A stretch of 15,214 bases of DNA from an uncultured Marinosulfonomonas sp. (GCA_947311455.1 CAMZKY010000175.1:1-15214); one strand, 5' to 3'; shown: positions 1 to 7,410, counted from the stretch's first letter. Notes: generated by a model from the sequence alone, not told the origin. A program made the numbers and translations.

Positions 1-12
1 GCATCTTTGTGT

Positions 13-26
13 AAGGAATGATCATG
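13..26 (+). promoter_or_regulatory. Ribosome binding site and ATG for the first gene, out of frame with it
   Basis: An AAGGA Shine-Dalgarno core at 13-17 sits six bases before an ATG at 24-26, the natural spacing. Two stop codons in other frames (TAA 12-14, TGA 19-21) suggest that an upstream gene ends just here. Reading from ATG 24 gives only eleven codons (MAKPKTPRSMC) before TGA at 57-59. The conserved oxidoreductase frame is entered only by moving one base back near 39-46. Either a base is missing in the run of A and C at 30-45, or this is a short leader peptide coupled to the GTG at 53. Confidence 0.6.
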
Positions 27-52
27 GCAAAACCCAAAACACCCCGATCAAT

Positions 53-910
53 GTGTTGATTGTCGGAGTTGGGGGCCAAGGCGTGATCATGGTCTCCAAG
101 GTGCTTGCACTATTGTGCCAAAAACACGGCTACGAGGTGAAACAATCCGAAGTCCACGGCATGGCCAAACGCGGCGGCGGGGTGTTTAGCCACGTGCGCT
201 TTGGCACCTCGGTCTGGTCACCCACCATCCCCGAAGGCGAAGCCGATGTTTTGCTGGCTCTAGAATGGGCCGAGGCCCTGCGCTGGATCAATTTTATGAA
301 CCCCGACACAGGCACATTCATCGCCGACACACAGCGTATCGTCCCCCCCTTTGCCTGTCGCGCCCGTGGCCGCGGCGAAGAAGCTGGATACGCCCCCCAA
401 ACCCCCGAAGAAATCATGGTGCAAGTCCGCGCGGGCTATGCGATTGATGCCACAAGTATCGCCGATGATCTGGGCAATCTAAAGGCGGCCAATACCGTGT
501 TGCTGGGCGCGCTCTCGACCACGCTGGAATTCGCCCCTGAAGATTGGCTTGAGGTCATTCGCGATTTTGTGCCGCCGAAAACCATCGATATCAACGTCGC
601 GGCCTTTAAGGCGGGGCGTGAATGGGCGCAGGTCAGTTCCAAGCGTGTTGATGCCAGTGCCACAGGATTGCACAAGACTAAAAATACTCAGCAACAAGTG
701 ACAACCAAGCTGGAAATCACTGAAGACTGGTGCAAAGGCTGCGATATCTGTGTAAAAATGTGCCCCGAGCGTTGTTTACGCTTGAATGATAAGCTGGTCG
801 CGGAATTATCTGATCCCGACAAATGCACCGGTTGTCATATGTGCGAATGGCTGTGCCCCGACTTCGCAATTAAAATCACCAACACCCCAGTTTCGGGGGC
901 CCTTAGCTGA
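53..910 (+). CDS. 2-oxoacid:ferredoxin oxidoreductase, IorB-like gamma subunit fused to a 2x[4Fe-4S] ferredoxin (gamma-delta fusion)
   Basis: Component of a CoA-dependent 2-oxoacid:ferredoxin oxidoreductase, a cytoplasmic enzyme that oxidatively decarboxylates a 2-oxoacid to its acyl-CoA and passes electrons to ferredoxin. Residues 1 to about 195 form the gamma domain: GVGGQG at residues 5-10, then SEVHGMAKRGG, SHVRFG and a SP-IPEGEAD segment. This pattern is closer to IorB (indolepyruvate oxidoreductase) than to KorC. After a hydrophilic linker (about 195-218), residues 219-275 are a bacterial ferredoxin with two complete CxxCxxCxxxCP motifs (C227, C230, C233, C237; C258, C261, C264, C268), enough for two [4Fe-4S] clusters. 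The GTG start given here cuts into the first beta strand and has no ribosome binding site. The better start signal (ATG 24) is in another frame, so the true N-terminus is uncertain. The frame is also open to the left edge of the window. The stop overlaps the next start (TGATG). Confidence 0.85.
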   Translation: MLIVGVGGQGVIMVSKVLALLCQKHGYEVKQSEVHGMAKRGGGVFSHVRFGTSVWSPTIPEGEADVLLALEWAEALRWINFMNPDTGTFIADTQRIVPPFACRARGRGEEAGYAPQTPEEIMVQVRAGYAIDATSIADDLGNLKAANTVLLGALSTTLEFAPEDWLEVIRDFVPPKTIDINVAAFKAGREWAQVSSKRVDASATGLHKTKNTQQQVTTKLEITEDWCKGCDICVKMCPERCLRLNDKLVAELSDPDKCTGCHMCEWLCPDFAIKITNTPVSGALS

Positions 911-2043
911 TGGCGAACCTGATCAATTTACAAGGCAACCAAGCCTGCGCCATGGGGGCAATTGCCGCCGGATGTCGGTTTTACGCGGGCTACCCGATTA
1001 CCCCGTCATCCGAGATTGCCGAAACCATGGCGCGCGAATTGCCCAAAGTGGGTGGCGTGTTTATCCAGATGGAAGACGAGATCGCCTCGATGGGCGCCGT
1101 TGTTGGCGCGTCTATGGGCGGGGCCAAAGCCATGACCGCCACCAGCGGGCCAGGATTTTCTTTGAAACAGGAAAATCTGGGCTATGCCTGCGCTTCCGAA
1201 ATTCCGTGTGTGATCATCAACGTGATGCGCGGCGGGCCAAGCACCGGCATGCCCACGCGCCCCGCCCAAGGCGACATCATGCAGGCCCGCTGGGGCACCC
1301 ACGGCGATCATCCGATTATCGTGTTAACACCCGCCTCGGTGGCGGAATGTTACACCGAAACCATCCGCGCGTTCGAACTGACCGAACGCCTGCGGGTGCC
1401 GGTGATCGTGTTGGTGGACGAGGTGATTGGCCATCTGGTTGAAACCGTTGATCTTGAGGCGCTTGCGCCCAAGGAAACGATTGAACGCCGCTTTGCCACT
1501 GGCCCCGCTGACGGGTTTGAACCCTATGCTGTGACCGATGACATGGTGCCGCCGTTTCCCCGTCCGGGTGATGGATATCGCAGCCACACCACAGGCCTAA
1601 CCCATTTGCCCAGCGGATTTCCCACCCAAAACCCCGAAAAGGCCAGCGCAGCATTATTGCGCACCACCGACAAGCTGGATCTGCACGCCGATCTGATCGA
1701 AGCCTGTGAAATCATCGAATGCGACAACGCCGACATCATCATTGCCACCATCGGTATATCGGCCCGCGCGGCCCAACAGGCGGTGACCGATCTGCGCGCC
1801 AAGGGGATAAAGGCCGGGTTATTCCGCCCCAAAACCCTGTGGCCCTTCCCCGAAAAGCGCCTGAAAGAGGTGGCCAAAAATGCCAAAATCATTCTGGTGC
1901 CGGAAATGAACCAAGGCCAGTTGATCCTTGAAATCGAACGCCTGATGGCGCGCCACATGCCAGTGATCGGCTTGAACAAAATCAACGGTGAGGCCATAAC
2001 CCCCGCTGAAATCACCGCCAAAGTATCGGAGGTGTTGGCATGA
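910..2043 (+). CDS. korA: 2-oxoacid:ferredoxin oxidoreductase, alpha subunit (KorA/VorB-like)
   Basis: Alpha subunit of the oxidoreductase; with beta it forms the catalytic core, and in this family it contributes substrate and CoA binding. At 377 residues it has the usual length for a stand-alone KorA with no fused gamma domain. Visible motifs are the family hallmark YPITPS at 28-33, the MEDEIAS segment at 54-60 (the glutamate that contacts thiamine diphosphate lies here), a TSGPGFSLKQENLGYA stretch at 78-93 and RGGPSTGMPTRPAQGD at 107-122. The C-terminal part (about 270-340) is a second Rossmann-like domain with ADIIIATIG and LVPEMNQGQ. It starts on the stop of the preceding gene and its own stop overlaps the beta start by four bases (ATGA), so translation is coupled. 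2-Oxoglutarate is the best guess for the substrate from overall similarity; branched-chain or aromatic 2-oxoacids remain possible. Confidence 0.88.
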   Translation: MANLINLQGNQACAMGAIAAGCRFYAGYPITPSSEIAETMARELPKVGGVFIQMEDEIASMGAVVGASMGGAKAMTATSGPGFSLKQENLGYACASEIPCVIINVMRGGPSTGMPTRPAQGDIMQARWGTHGDHPIIVLTPASVAECYTETIRAFELTERLRVPVIVLVDEVIGHLVETVDLEALAPKETIERRFATGPADGFEPYAVTDDMVPPFPRPGDGYRSHTTGLTHLPSGFPTQNPEKASAALLRTTDKLDLHADLIEACEIIECDNADIIIATIGISARAAQQAVTDLRAKGIKAGLFRPKTLWPFPEKRLKEVAKNAKIILVPEMNQGQLILEIERLMARHMPVIGLNKINGEAITPAEITAKVSEVLA

Positions 2044-2888
2044 ATATTTCCGAAACCCAAACCCCGTTTGACATCAACGATTATATCCGCCTTGAACAAA
2101 TGCCGCATTTTCTGTGTCCGGGATGCGGTCACGGCATCGCCCTGCGCGCCCTGCTTTGGGCCATTCACGAACTTAAGATCGACAAGGATAAACTGGCTGT
2201 GGTATCCGGCATCGGCTGTTCGGGGCGTTTGTCGGCCTATATCGATGCCAACACCTTCCACACCACGCACGGGCGGCCTTTGGCCTATGCCACGGGGATG
2301 GCGCTAGCACGGCCAGATTTGCATGTGATTGTAATCACCGGCGATGGCGATAGTTTGGCGATTGGCGGCAATCATCTGATCCACGCCTGCCGTCGCAATC
2401 TGAACATGACCTGCATGATGCTGAACAACGAAATTTACGGGATGACTGGCGGGCAGGTTTCGCCGACCACATCGTCTAACCGCTATACAACCACCACCCC
2501 CGAAGGAAATACCGAACCCGTGTTTGACGCCTGCGCGCTGGCCACAGCAGCGGGGGCCAGTTTTGTTGGGCGCGAGGTGACGATGCAAGTGACAGGCCTG
2601 AAAAACCTGCTGCGTGACGGGATTGAACATCACGGATTTTCTTTTGTCGAGGTGATTTCCGATTGCACTGAAATCTATGGCCGCAAAAACGATCTTGGGA
2701 TGTCGCCCGAAATGCTGCTTAGCCAAAAGGCCACAATGCGCCCTGATGCCTATCGCAATACAGTTGATGTGCCGTTTCGCCCCAACGCGCTCGAATGCGG
2801 TGTGTTAGCCAAAGCTGATCGCCCTGAATACGGCTGCGCGACCCGCGAAAAAAACGCACGCGTTCAAGCCAAAGCGGAGGGGAAATAG
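2040..2888 (+). CDS. korB: 2-oxoacid:ferredoxin oxidoreductase, beta subunit (thiamine-diphosphate binding, KorB-like)
   Basis: Catalytic beta subunit that carries thiamine diphosphate and a proximal [4Fe-4S] cluster. The cofactor motif is GDGD at 101-104 followed by NNEIYG from 129. Four cysteines fit cluster ligands: C26 and C29 in CPGCGHG, C60 in GIGCSG and C209 in ISDC. MTGGQVSPTT (135-144) and the TTTPEGN stretch are typical of 2-oxoglutarate-type beta subunits. The 282-residue length is normal for the family, and no extra ferredoxin domain is attached, since that is supplied by the first gene. The C-terminus ends in a basic, alanine-rich tail. The gene is translationally coupled to alpha and is followed with no gap by the second gamma gene. 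Confidence 0.9.
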   Translation: MNISETQTPFDINDYIRLEQMPHFLCPGCGHGIALRALLWAIHELKIDKDKLAVVSGIGCSGRLSAYIDANTFHTTHGRPLAYATGMALARPDLHVIVITGDGDSLAIGGNHLIHACRRNLNMTCMMLNNEIYGMTGGQVSPTTSSNRYTTTTPEGNTEPVFDACALATAAGASFVGREVTMQVTGLKNLLRDGIEHHGFSFVEVISDCTEIYGRKNDLGMSPEMLLSQKATMRPDAYRNTVDVPFRPNALECGVLAKADRPEYGCATREKNARVQAKAEGK

Positions 2889-3413
2889 ATGGATCATTTC
2901 GAAGTTCGGTTTAGTGGCAGTGGTGGACAGGGCCTGATCCTGTCGGCCAAATTCCTATCCGCGGCATTAGTATCTGACGGCTATACCGTGGCCCAATCCC
3001 AAAGCTATGAACCCGTGTCGCGCGGCGGTCTTAGCCGTTCTGATCTGGTAGTCAGCAAGGGGCAAGCGGCATTTCCCCTTAGCCAAGGCCTGTCTTTTCT
3101 ATTGATCCTTGACGGGGCGGCCGCGCAGGCGTCGAATGATCTGTTAAACCGCAATAGTTTGGTGCTTGTCGATAGTGAGCAGGTGCCAATTCCGCCTACG
3201 GGCGACTTTAATCTTGTGAACTTACCTTTCACCAAAACCGCCCGCGATCTGGGCAACAAACGTGTGGCCAACATTGTCGCCCTAAGTGCGCTTGTGGCGC
3301 GATCTGGGATGTGTAGCAAGGAAACACTGGAAACGGTTGTGCGCACCAAAACACCACCAAAATTTGCATCCTTAAATATTGAAGCTTTTACCGCGGGTTG
3401 GCATTTGGTTTAG
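2889..3413 (+). CDS. korC: 2-oxoacid:ferredoxin oxidoreductase, second gamma subunit (KorC-like)
   Basis: A compact gamma subunit of 174 residues. It opens with FSGSGGQGLILSAK (8-21), followed by AQSQSYEPVSRGGLSRSDLVVS, which is the KorC/VorA-type signature rather than the SEVHGMAKRGG type of the first gene. It has no iron-sulfur motif. The ATG follows the beta stop codon immediately, and a GGAGG ribosome binding site lies about seven bases upstream inside the end of beta. It is the last gene of the operon; the next gene lies on the opposite strand only seven bases away, and no terminator hairpin is seen. Having two different gamma proteins in one operon is unusual. This one probably completes the alpha-beta-gamma core while the gamma-ferredoxin fusion has a second role, but that is inference. 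Confidence 0.85.
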   Translation: MDHFEVRFSGSGGQGLILSAKFLSAALVSDGYTVAQSQSYEPVSRGGLSRSDLVVSKGQAAFPLSQGLSFLLILDGAAAQASNDLLNRNSLVLVDSEQVPIPPTGDFNLVNLPFTKTARDLGNKRVANIVALSALVARSGMCSKETLETVVRTKTPPKFASLNIEAFTAGWHLV

Positions 3414-3420
3414 CCAGCGC

Positions 3421-3657
3421 TTAATCGCTTAAGGCTTCCATGCCTTTTGCTATTTGCGCCCGACAAACAACAAGTTGTCGTTTTAGTTTTTTGGTTTCTT
3501 TTTCTGTCGCCGCCAAAGGTATCTTGCCCAGGTATTTGGCTTCTTTTTTAAGCAACTTGTCAATCAATTCTTGAATTTCCGCATCACGCTTTGCGGCGCG
3601 GGCATGCTTGGTATCAAGCAATCCTTGCAGTAGATCCGTTATTTTCCCTAGATTCAT
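3421..3657 (-). CDS. Small charged helical protein downstream of the Na/Pi cotransporter
   Basis: A 78-residue protein with no family that I recognise. Apart from a short break around residue 46 (IPLAA) it should be almost all helix, rich in lysine and glutamate (AKRDAEIQELIDKLLKKEAKYLG, then EKETKKLKRQL), which suggests a coiled coil or helical hairpin. There is no signal peptide or membrane segment, so it is predicted cytoplasmic. A GGAG motif lies about nine bases upstream of the ATG. It begins 43 bases after the stop of the Na/Pi cotransporter on the same strand, so it is probably co-transcribed. A role as a partner of the transporter's cytoplasmic PhoU-like domain is possible but is only inferred from position. 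Its end is convergent with the oxidoreductase operon. Confidence 0.7.
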   Translation of the reverse strand: MNLGKITDLLQGLLDTKHARAAKRDAEIQELIDKLLKKEAKYLGKIPLAATEKETKKLKRQLVVCRAQIAKGMEALSD

Positions 3658-3700
3658 AGGCTTGGCTCCAATTGACGCTTTTTACCTAACAACTAATCTG

Positions 3701-5503
3701 TTAAACGTCTTTGATCTCGGACAATGCTGCGATTTCGTCATCACTCAACTCAACGATTCCACTTCCATCAGGTAACGTGATTGCATTGGCATTAAAAAGG
3801 ATTTTTCCAGCGCGTGTCAGATCACGAATGATACTTTTGCTATAAGATAAATCATTCATCAGAGATGTTGCCATTTCAGGCGTGATTGCCTTGGTGCGGA
3901 TCATTTGATCAATGTTACGCAAGGTAGCATTGCGCCCTTCTTTGGCTGACAGCTTGTTTTCGTCCAGATCATGAACATCCACATTGGCATCACCCCGTTC
4001 CAGTTTGCTGATTAGCCGCAAAATTCGGGCGATATTAATGCGGATATTGTTGTATTCACGGCGCATCGCATCATTGTCGGAAGCGATATAGGCTGTCACG
4101 TTTTTCTTCAGGTGCTTGGTGTCTTTTACGGCTTGAACAATTCGTAAGCTTGCGCGCCGCAATTCGTAAAACTTGTTTGCGAAATCCGAATTCATCTCTG
4201 TATTTGCATTGCCGGAAAAATCGGTAATAGCCGAGTGCAAGCTTTTGATACTGACTGCATATTGGGCATCAATATCTTCAACAATCAGTTCTTTTGATCC
4301 TTGAATGGTTTCATCCAGATCAACATCCGAGTTGATCGTGCTTTTATGAATACTGATACCATGCGCAATTATTTTGTTTGCATTGTTAAACAGATGTAGG
4401 GTTTCATTTCGAACAGCAATCAGCAAAGTTTCCGGAAATTCCGTGACCGATTGGTTTAAGTAACGGGTTTCAACAATCGAATCCATCGGTGCGGGAATGG
4501 CGCGTTCAAGAATTTGCACAAGCTTGGTTACAAATGGCGCCATAACCAACACACCAACCATGTTGAACAGGGTATGAAATACAGCCAGTTTCAGTGTGTA
4601 ATTATCTGCCGCAATCCCAACATTATTGCTGATTTCGTCAACCAGCCAGATAAATTGCGAGATAAGGAGAATGGCAATAACACCCGTGGTTAAATTGAAT
4701 ATCAAATGTGCCCCAGCAAGGCGTTTACCCTGATAGTTCGCGCTTAATGAACCAATAATTGCGGTTATTGTCGTCCCTATATTTGCACCAATAGCCAACG
4801 CCAACGCGTTGTCATAAGTGATTTGTCCCACGGAAAGTGCGGTAATAATAATCACCAACGTTGCATGCGAGCTTTGCATGATCACCGTCGCGGCGATCCC
4901 TACACCCGCAAACAGGAACAACCCAGCATACCCATCAACAGCAAACTGGGCCAGATCAATGGTTTCACGAAAAGATTCAAAGCCCTCTTTCATGTAGTGA
5001 ATCCCAAGGAACAGCAGCCCTAGTCCCGCTAAAATATAGCCAATGCCTTTTAGGTTTTTTGATCTCTGAAACACCAGAATAATACCGAACACCAACATTG
5101 GCATCGCATAAGCAGATATTTTCACCTTCAGCCCAAATCCGGCAATCAACCATGCACCGGTTGTAGTGCCGAGATTAGCGCCAAAAATAATCCCGATCCC
5201 TGCCGCCAGCCCAATAAGGCCCGAACTTAGAAACGATATGGTAATCACTGAAACAAGCGAACTGGACTGCATAAGTGTGGTGCTGACCACCCCGAACGAA
5301 ATGGCTTTCCATAATTTATTCGTGGTTTTCGCCAGAATTTTTTCCAGCACACCACCCGTAAATGTGCGAAACCCGTCTTCTAGAAAAGTCATCCCAAAAA
5401 GGAAAATCGAAACACCCGCCGCAATTTCTTTGAAATTAGGGCTTATCCAAAATCCGGCTCCAAGAATCACAAAAATTACCGGAAGGAGAATTTGTTTTAG
5501 CAT
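3701..5503 (-). CDS. Na+/phosphate cotransporter family protein with PhoU-like C-terminal domain
   Basis: Inner-membrane sodium-coupled phosphate transporter of the NptA/YjbB type (Na/Pi cotransporter II family). Residues 1 to about 335 are membrane-spanning and contain the duplicated family motif: QSSS at 79-82 with GANLGTT at 108-114, and QSS at 210-212 with GANIGTT at 239-245. These inverted repeats form the substrate and sodium sites in the family. Residues about 350-570 are hydrophilic and helical, matching a PhoU-like domain thought to govern transport direction or regulation. The 600-residue length fits transporters with this tail. Transport may run as import or as efflux; the sequence does not decide. 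The ribosome binding site is weak (AGGT about eight bases upstream). The gene diverges from the PiT permease, and a Pho-box-like repeat lies 67 bases upstream. It is clearly A/T-richer than the oxidoreductase operon. Confidence 0.88.
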   Translation of the reverse strand: MLKQILLPVIFVILGAGFWISPNFKEIAAGVSIFLFGMTFLEDGFRTFTGGVLEKILAKTTNKLWKAISFGVVSTTLMQSSSLVSVITISFLSSGLIGLAAGIGIIFGANLGTTTGAWLIAGFGLKVKISAYAMPMLVFGIILVFQRSKNLKGIGYILAGLGLLFLGIHYMKEGFESFRETIDLAQFAVDGYAGLFLFAGVGIAATVIMQSSHATLVIIITALSVGQITYDNALALAIGANIGTTITAIIGSLSANYQGKRLAGAHLIFNLTTGVIAILLISQFIWLVDEISNNVGIAADNYTLKLAVFHTLFNMVGVLVMAPFVTKLVQILERAIPAPMDSIVETRYLNQSVTEFPETLLIAVRNETLHLFNNANKIIAHGISIHKSTINSDVDLDETIQGSKELIVEDIDAQYAVSIKSLHSAITDFSGNANTEMNSDFANKFYELRRASLRIVQAVKDTKHLKKNVTAYIASDNDAMRREYNNIRINIARILRLISKLERGDANVDVHDLDENKLSAKEGRNATLRNIDQMIRTKAITPEMATSLMNDLSYSKSIIRDLTRAGKILFNANAITLPDGSGIVELSDDEIAALSEIKDV

Positions 5504-5569
5504 AATTTAGTTACCTAGTCTTAGCGCGCTCACCTTGGTTACATAATAAGAACGCAGGATTCCAGCTTT

Positions 5570-5587
5570 GTTTTACAAAACTGTTAC
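5570..5587 (+). promoter_or_regulatory. Pho-box-like direct repeat (candidate PhoB site)
   Basis: GTTTTAC-AAAA-CTGTTAC has the 7-4-7 layout of a Pho box, two seven-base repeats eleven bases apart around an A/T spacer. Against the E. coli consensus (CTGTCAT-AWAW-CTGTCAY) I count 13 of 18 matches: spacer 4/4, second repeat 6/7, first repeat only 3/7. It sits between two genes for phosphate transporters, which is where PhoB control would be expected. The first half-site is weak, so this is a candidate only. Confidence 0.45.
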
Positions 5588-5639
5588 ATTGCCTGGGTTT
5601 TTAACACCCGAAAGGCCGAACTGCGCTCTAATTGGCACC

Positions 5640-5695
5640 TTATTCTAGGGTTAAAGTGGAAAATGTGTTGATCGAGTTCATACAAAAAACCTCCT
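5640..5695 (-). other. Perfect AGGAGG followed by a 13-codon reading frame
   Basis: On the - strand AGGAGG (5690-5695) lies eight bases before an ATG (5679-5681) that opens a 13-codon frame, MNSINTFSTLTLE, ending in TAA at 5640-5642. It lies upstream of the Na/Pi cotransporter in the same direction. It could be a leader peptide if the promoter is further upstream, or chance. The same bases read CCTCCT on the + strand, which in a long permease leader could pair with a ribosome binding site. Confidence 0.25.
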
Positions 5696-5827
5696 AAAAT
5701 TCGTATAGGTAAATCACGGTTCTGGTTTGGGTAGCCCAACAAAAGCAGAAGCCACTCCAGCCAGTTTTTTCAACAAAAATAGCGGTCTTACCACGAGATA
5801 TTGGCTGCCAACAGAGAGATTTTGCGC

Positions 5828-7396
5828 ATGGAGTTAAACAGTATTAGGGCCTTGGAACAGGCTACAAATTTAGGGCGGGGTGAATTGTTCCGGCTTGGAA
5901 CCGCATTACTTTTTATCGTTGCAATTATGCTGATTGTATCTGCCAGATTGGAGTCGGTTGCGAATAGCTACCTTTTGGTCGTTGCCGCGATGATCGGCGG
6001 GTATATGGCGCTAAATATTGGTGCGAATGATGTTGCCAATAACGTTGGCCCTGCTGTGGGCTCCAAAGCACTAACATTAACAGGCGCAATTCTAATCGCG
6101 GCGGTCTTTGAAGCGGGGGGCGCAATAATCGCCGGTGGTGATGTTGTTAGCACCATAAAAAAAGGCATTATTGATCCGGCTCTTATTCCGGATGGCACAG
6201 TATTTATCTGGGTAATGATGGCGGCACTATTGGCTGCCGCAATCTGGTTGAATATCGCCACGCTGGTAGGGGCGCCAGTTTCAACGACGCACTCCATCGT
6301 TGGGGGTGTTCTGGGTGCAGGTATTGCCGCTGCGGGATGGGAAATTGCCAACTGGGGAACCGTCGGTAAGATCGTGGCCTCTTGGGTGATGTCGCCTGTT
6401 CTTGGAGGCGTCATCGCGGCCAGCTTCCTTTATCTGATAAAACGTACGATTATCTATCAATCTGATAAAATCACCGCCGCCAAAAAGATGGTTCCAATTC
6501 TGGTAGGAATTATGACATGGGCGTTTTCGGTTTACCTTATTATGAAGGGCCTGAAAAAACTATGGAAGTTTGATATTTTAACGGCTGGCGCAATCGGTTT
6601 TGGCATTGCTGTTTTGGTCTTTATACTGGTGAAACCTTTGGTGGCCCGCGCGGCCAATAAGCTTGAGAATAACCGCGTTAGCGTGAATGCACTCTTTACC
6701 GTGCCCCTGATATTTGCCGCCGCCCTCCTAAGCTTTGCGCATGGTGCAAATGACGTCGCCAATGCTGTTGGGCCTCTTGCTGCAATCAATGACGCAATCC
6801 TGCATGGGGGCGTTGCCAGCAAAGCTGAAATCCCATTGTGGGTTATGTTGGTCGGCGCTGTTGGTATCGTACTTGGGCTGGCCCTTTATGGCCCGAAATT
6901 AATTCGCACCGTGGGGTCAGAAATTACCGAACTGGACAAAATGCGTGCCTTCTGTGTGGCGATGGCCGCCGCAATTACGGTGATCATCGCATCGCAACTT
7001 GGTCTGCCTGTAAGCTCAACCCATATTGCAGTTGGGGGCATCTTTGGGGTTGGTTTCTTGCGTGAATATCTAGAAGCAAACTACAAACGCACACTTGCTG
7101 AAATTCGCGAACATCACGCCACAGACGCACCAGAAGTTGTCGATGCCTTTTTGATAGCATTTGACGAAACAGATGTTCGGACCAAAGGTTTAATGCTGGC
7201 GGAATTGAAAAAGAAACGTGGGCCAAACTTGATCAAAGCTGATCGAAAAGAGCTGAAAAACATATATCGTGAAGAATTGGTTAAACGTTCTGTTTTGCTT
7301 AAAATTGCTGCCGCTTGGGTCATAACCGTACCCTTGGCCGGCGTATTGGCCGCTCTGCTTTTCTTCACGATACGCGGCATGTTGTTGCAAGGCTAA
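5828..7396 (+). CDS. pit: PiT-family inorganic phosphate permease
   Basis: Inner-membrane low-affinity phosphate permease of the PiT family, which moves phosphate (often as a metal-phosphate complex) with protons or sodium. The two inverted signature repeats are clear: GANDVANNVGP at residues 65-75 and GANDVANAVGP at 306-316. Each is followed by its partner motif, GAPVSTTHS (about 148-156) and GLPVSSTH (about 392-399). Residues 412-485 form a charged, probably cytoplasmic segment before a last membrane helix, an extension not seen in short PiT proteins. I chose ATG 5828 (522 residues) over the in-frame TTG at 5801 because a GAGAG-like ribosome binding site precedes it and the nine extra residues look unremarkable. 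Some PiT relatives carry sulfate instead (CysP). The divergent Na/Pi cotransporter favours phosphate. A hairpin follows the stop. Confidence 0.88.
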   Translation: MELNSIRALEQATNLGRGELFRLGTALLFIVAIMLIVSARLESVANSYLLVVAAMIGGYMALNIGANDVANNVGPAVGSKALTLTGAILIAAVFEAGGAIIAGGDVVSTIKKGIIDPALIPDGTVFIWVMMAALLAAAIWLNIATLVGAPVSTTHSIVGGVLGAGIAAAGWEIANWGTVGKIVASWVMSPVLGGVIAASFLYLIKRTIIYQSDKITAAKKMVPILVGIMTWAFSVYLIMKGLKKLWKFDILTAGAIGFGIAVLVFILVKPLVARAANKLENNRVSVNALFTVPLIFAAALLSFAHGANDVANAVGPLAAINDAILHGGVASKAEIPLWVMLVGAVGIVLGLALYGPKLIRTVGSEITELDKMRAFCVAMAAAITVIIASQLGLPVSSTHIAVGGIFGVGFLREYLEANYKRTLAEIREHHATDAPEVVDAFLIAFDETDVRTKGLMLAELKKKRGPNLIKADRKELKNIYREELVKRSVLLKIAAAWVITVPLAGVLAALLFFTIRGMLLQG

Positions 7397-7410
7397 ATCG
7401 GCTTGATGAT

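Larger units (their letters stand above)
5504..5827. other. Divergent intergenic region between the two phosphate transporters
   Basis: A 324-base spacer between divergent starts. It contains a Pho-box-like direct repeat at 5570-5587, a possible -10 (TATTAT, - strand) at 5543-5548 for the cotransporter, a T/A-rich TTTAAC at 5600-5605 that could serve as -10 for the permease, and a perfect AGGAGG followed by a 13-codon reading frame on the - strand (5640-5695). The rest, about 5700-5812, is A/T-rich and I see no gene or strong hairpin in it. If transcription of the permease starts near 5610, its leader is about 215 bases long. Confidence 0.6.

Noticed and set aside
786..1442. 218-codon + strand open frame overlapping gamma-ferredoxin and alpha
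   Set aside because: Out of frame with two well-supported genes, arginine- and histidine-rich composition typical of a shadow frame, no motifs.
1524..2270. 248-codon open frame on the - strand
   Set aside because: It is antisense across the alpha and beta oxidoreductase genes, both of which carry clear family motifs; the frame is a by-product of their codon usage.
3414..3440. Possible terminator between the second gamma gene and the small - strand gene
   Set aside because: Short AAGCG direct repeats and a CTTAAG palindrome are present, but no stable stem followed by a T-tract.
5720..5775. Possible hairpin or attenuator before pit (TTGGG/CCCAA and CTGG/CCAG pairs before a run of six T)
   Set aside because: The stems are only four or five pairs and do not combine into one stable structure abutting the T-run.
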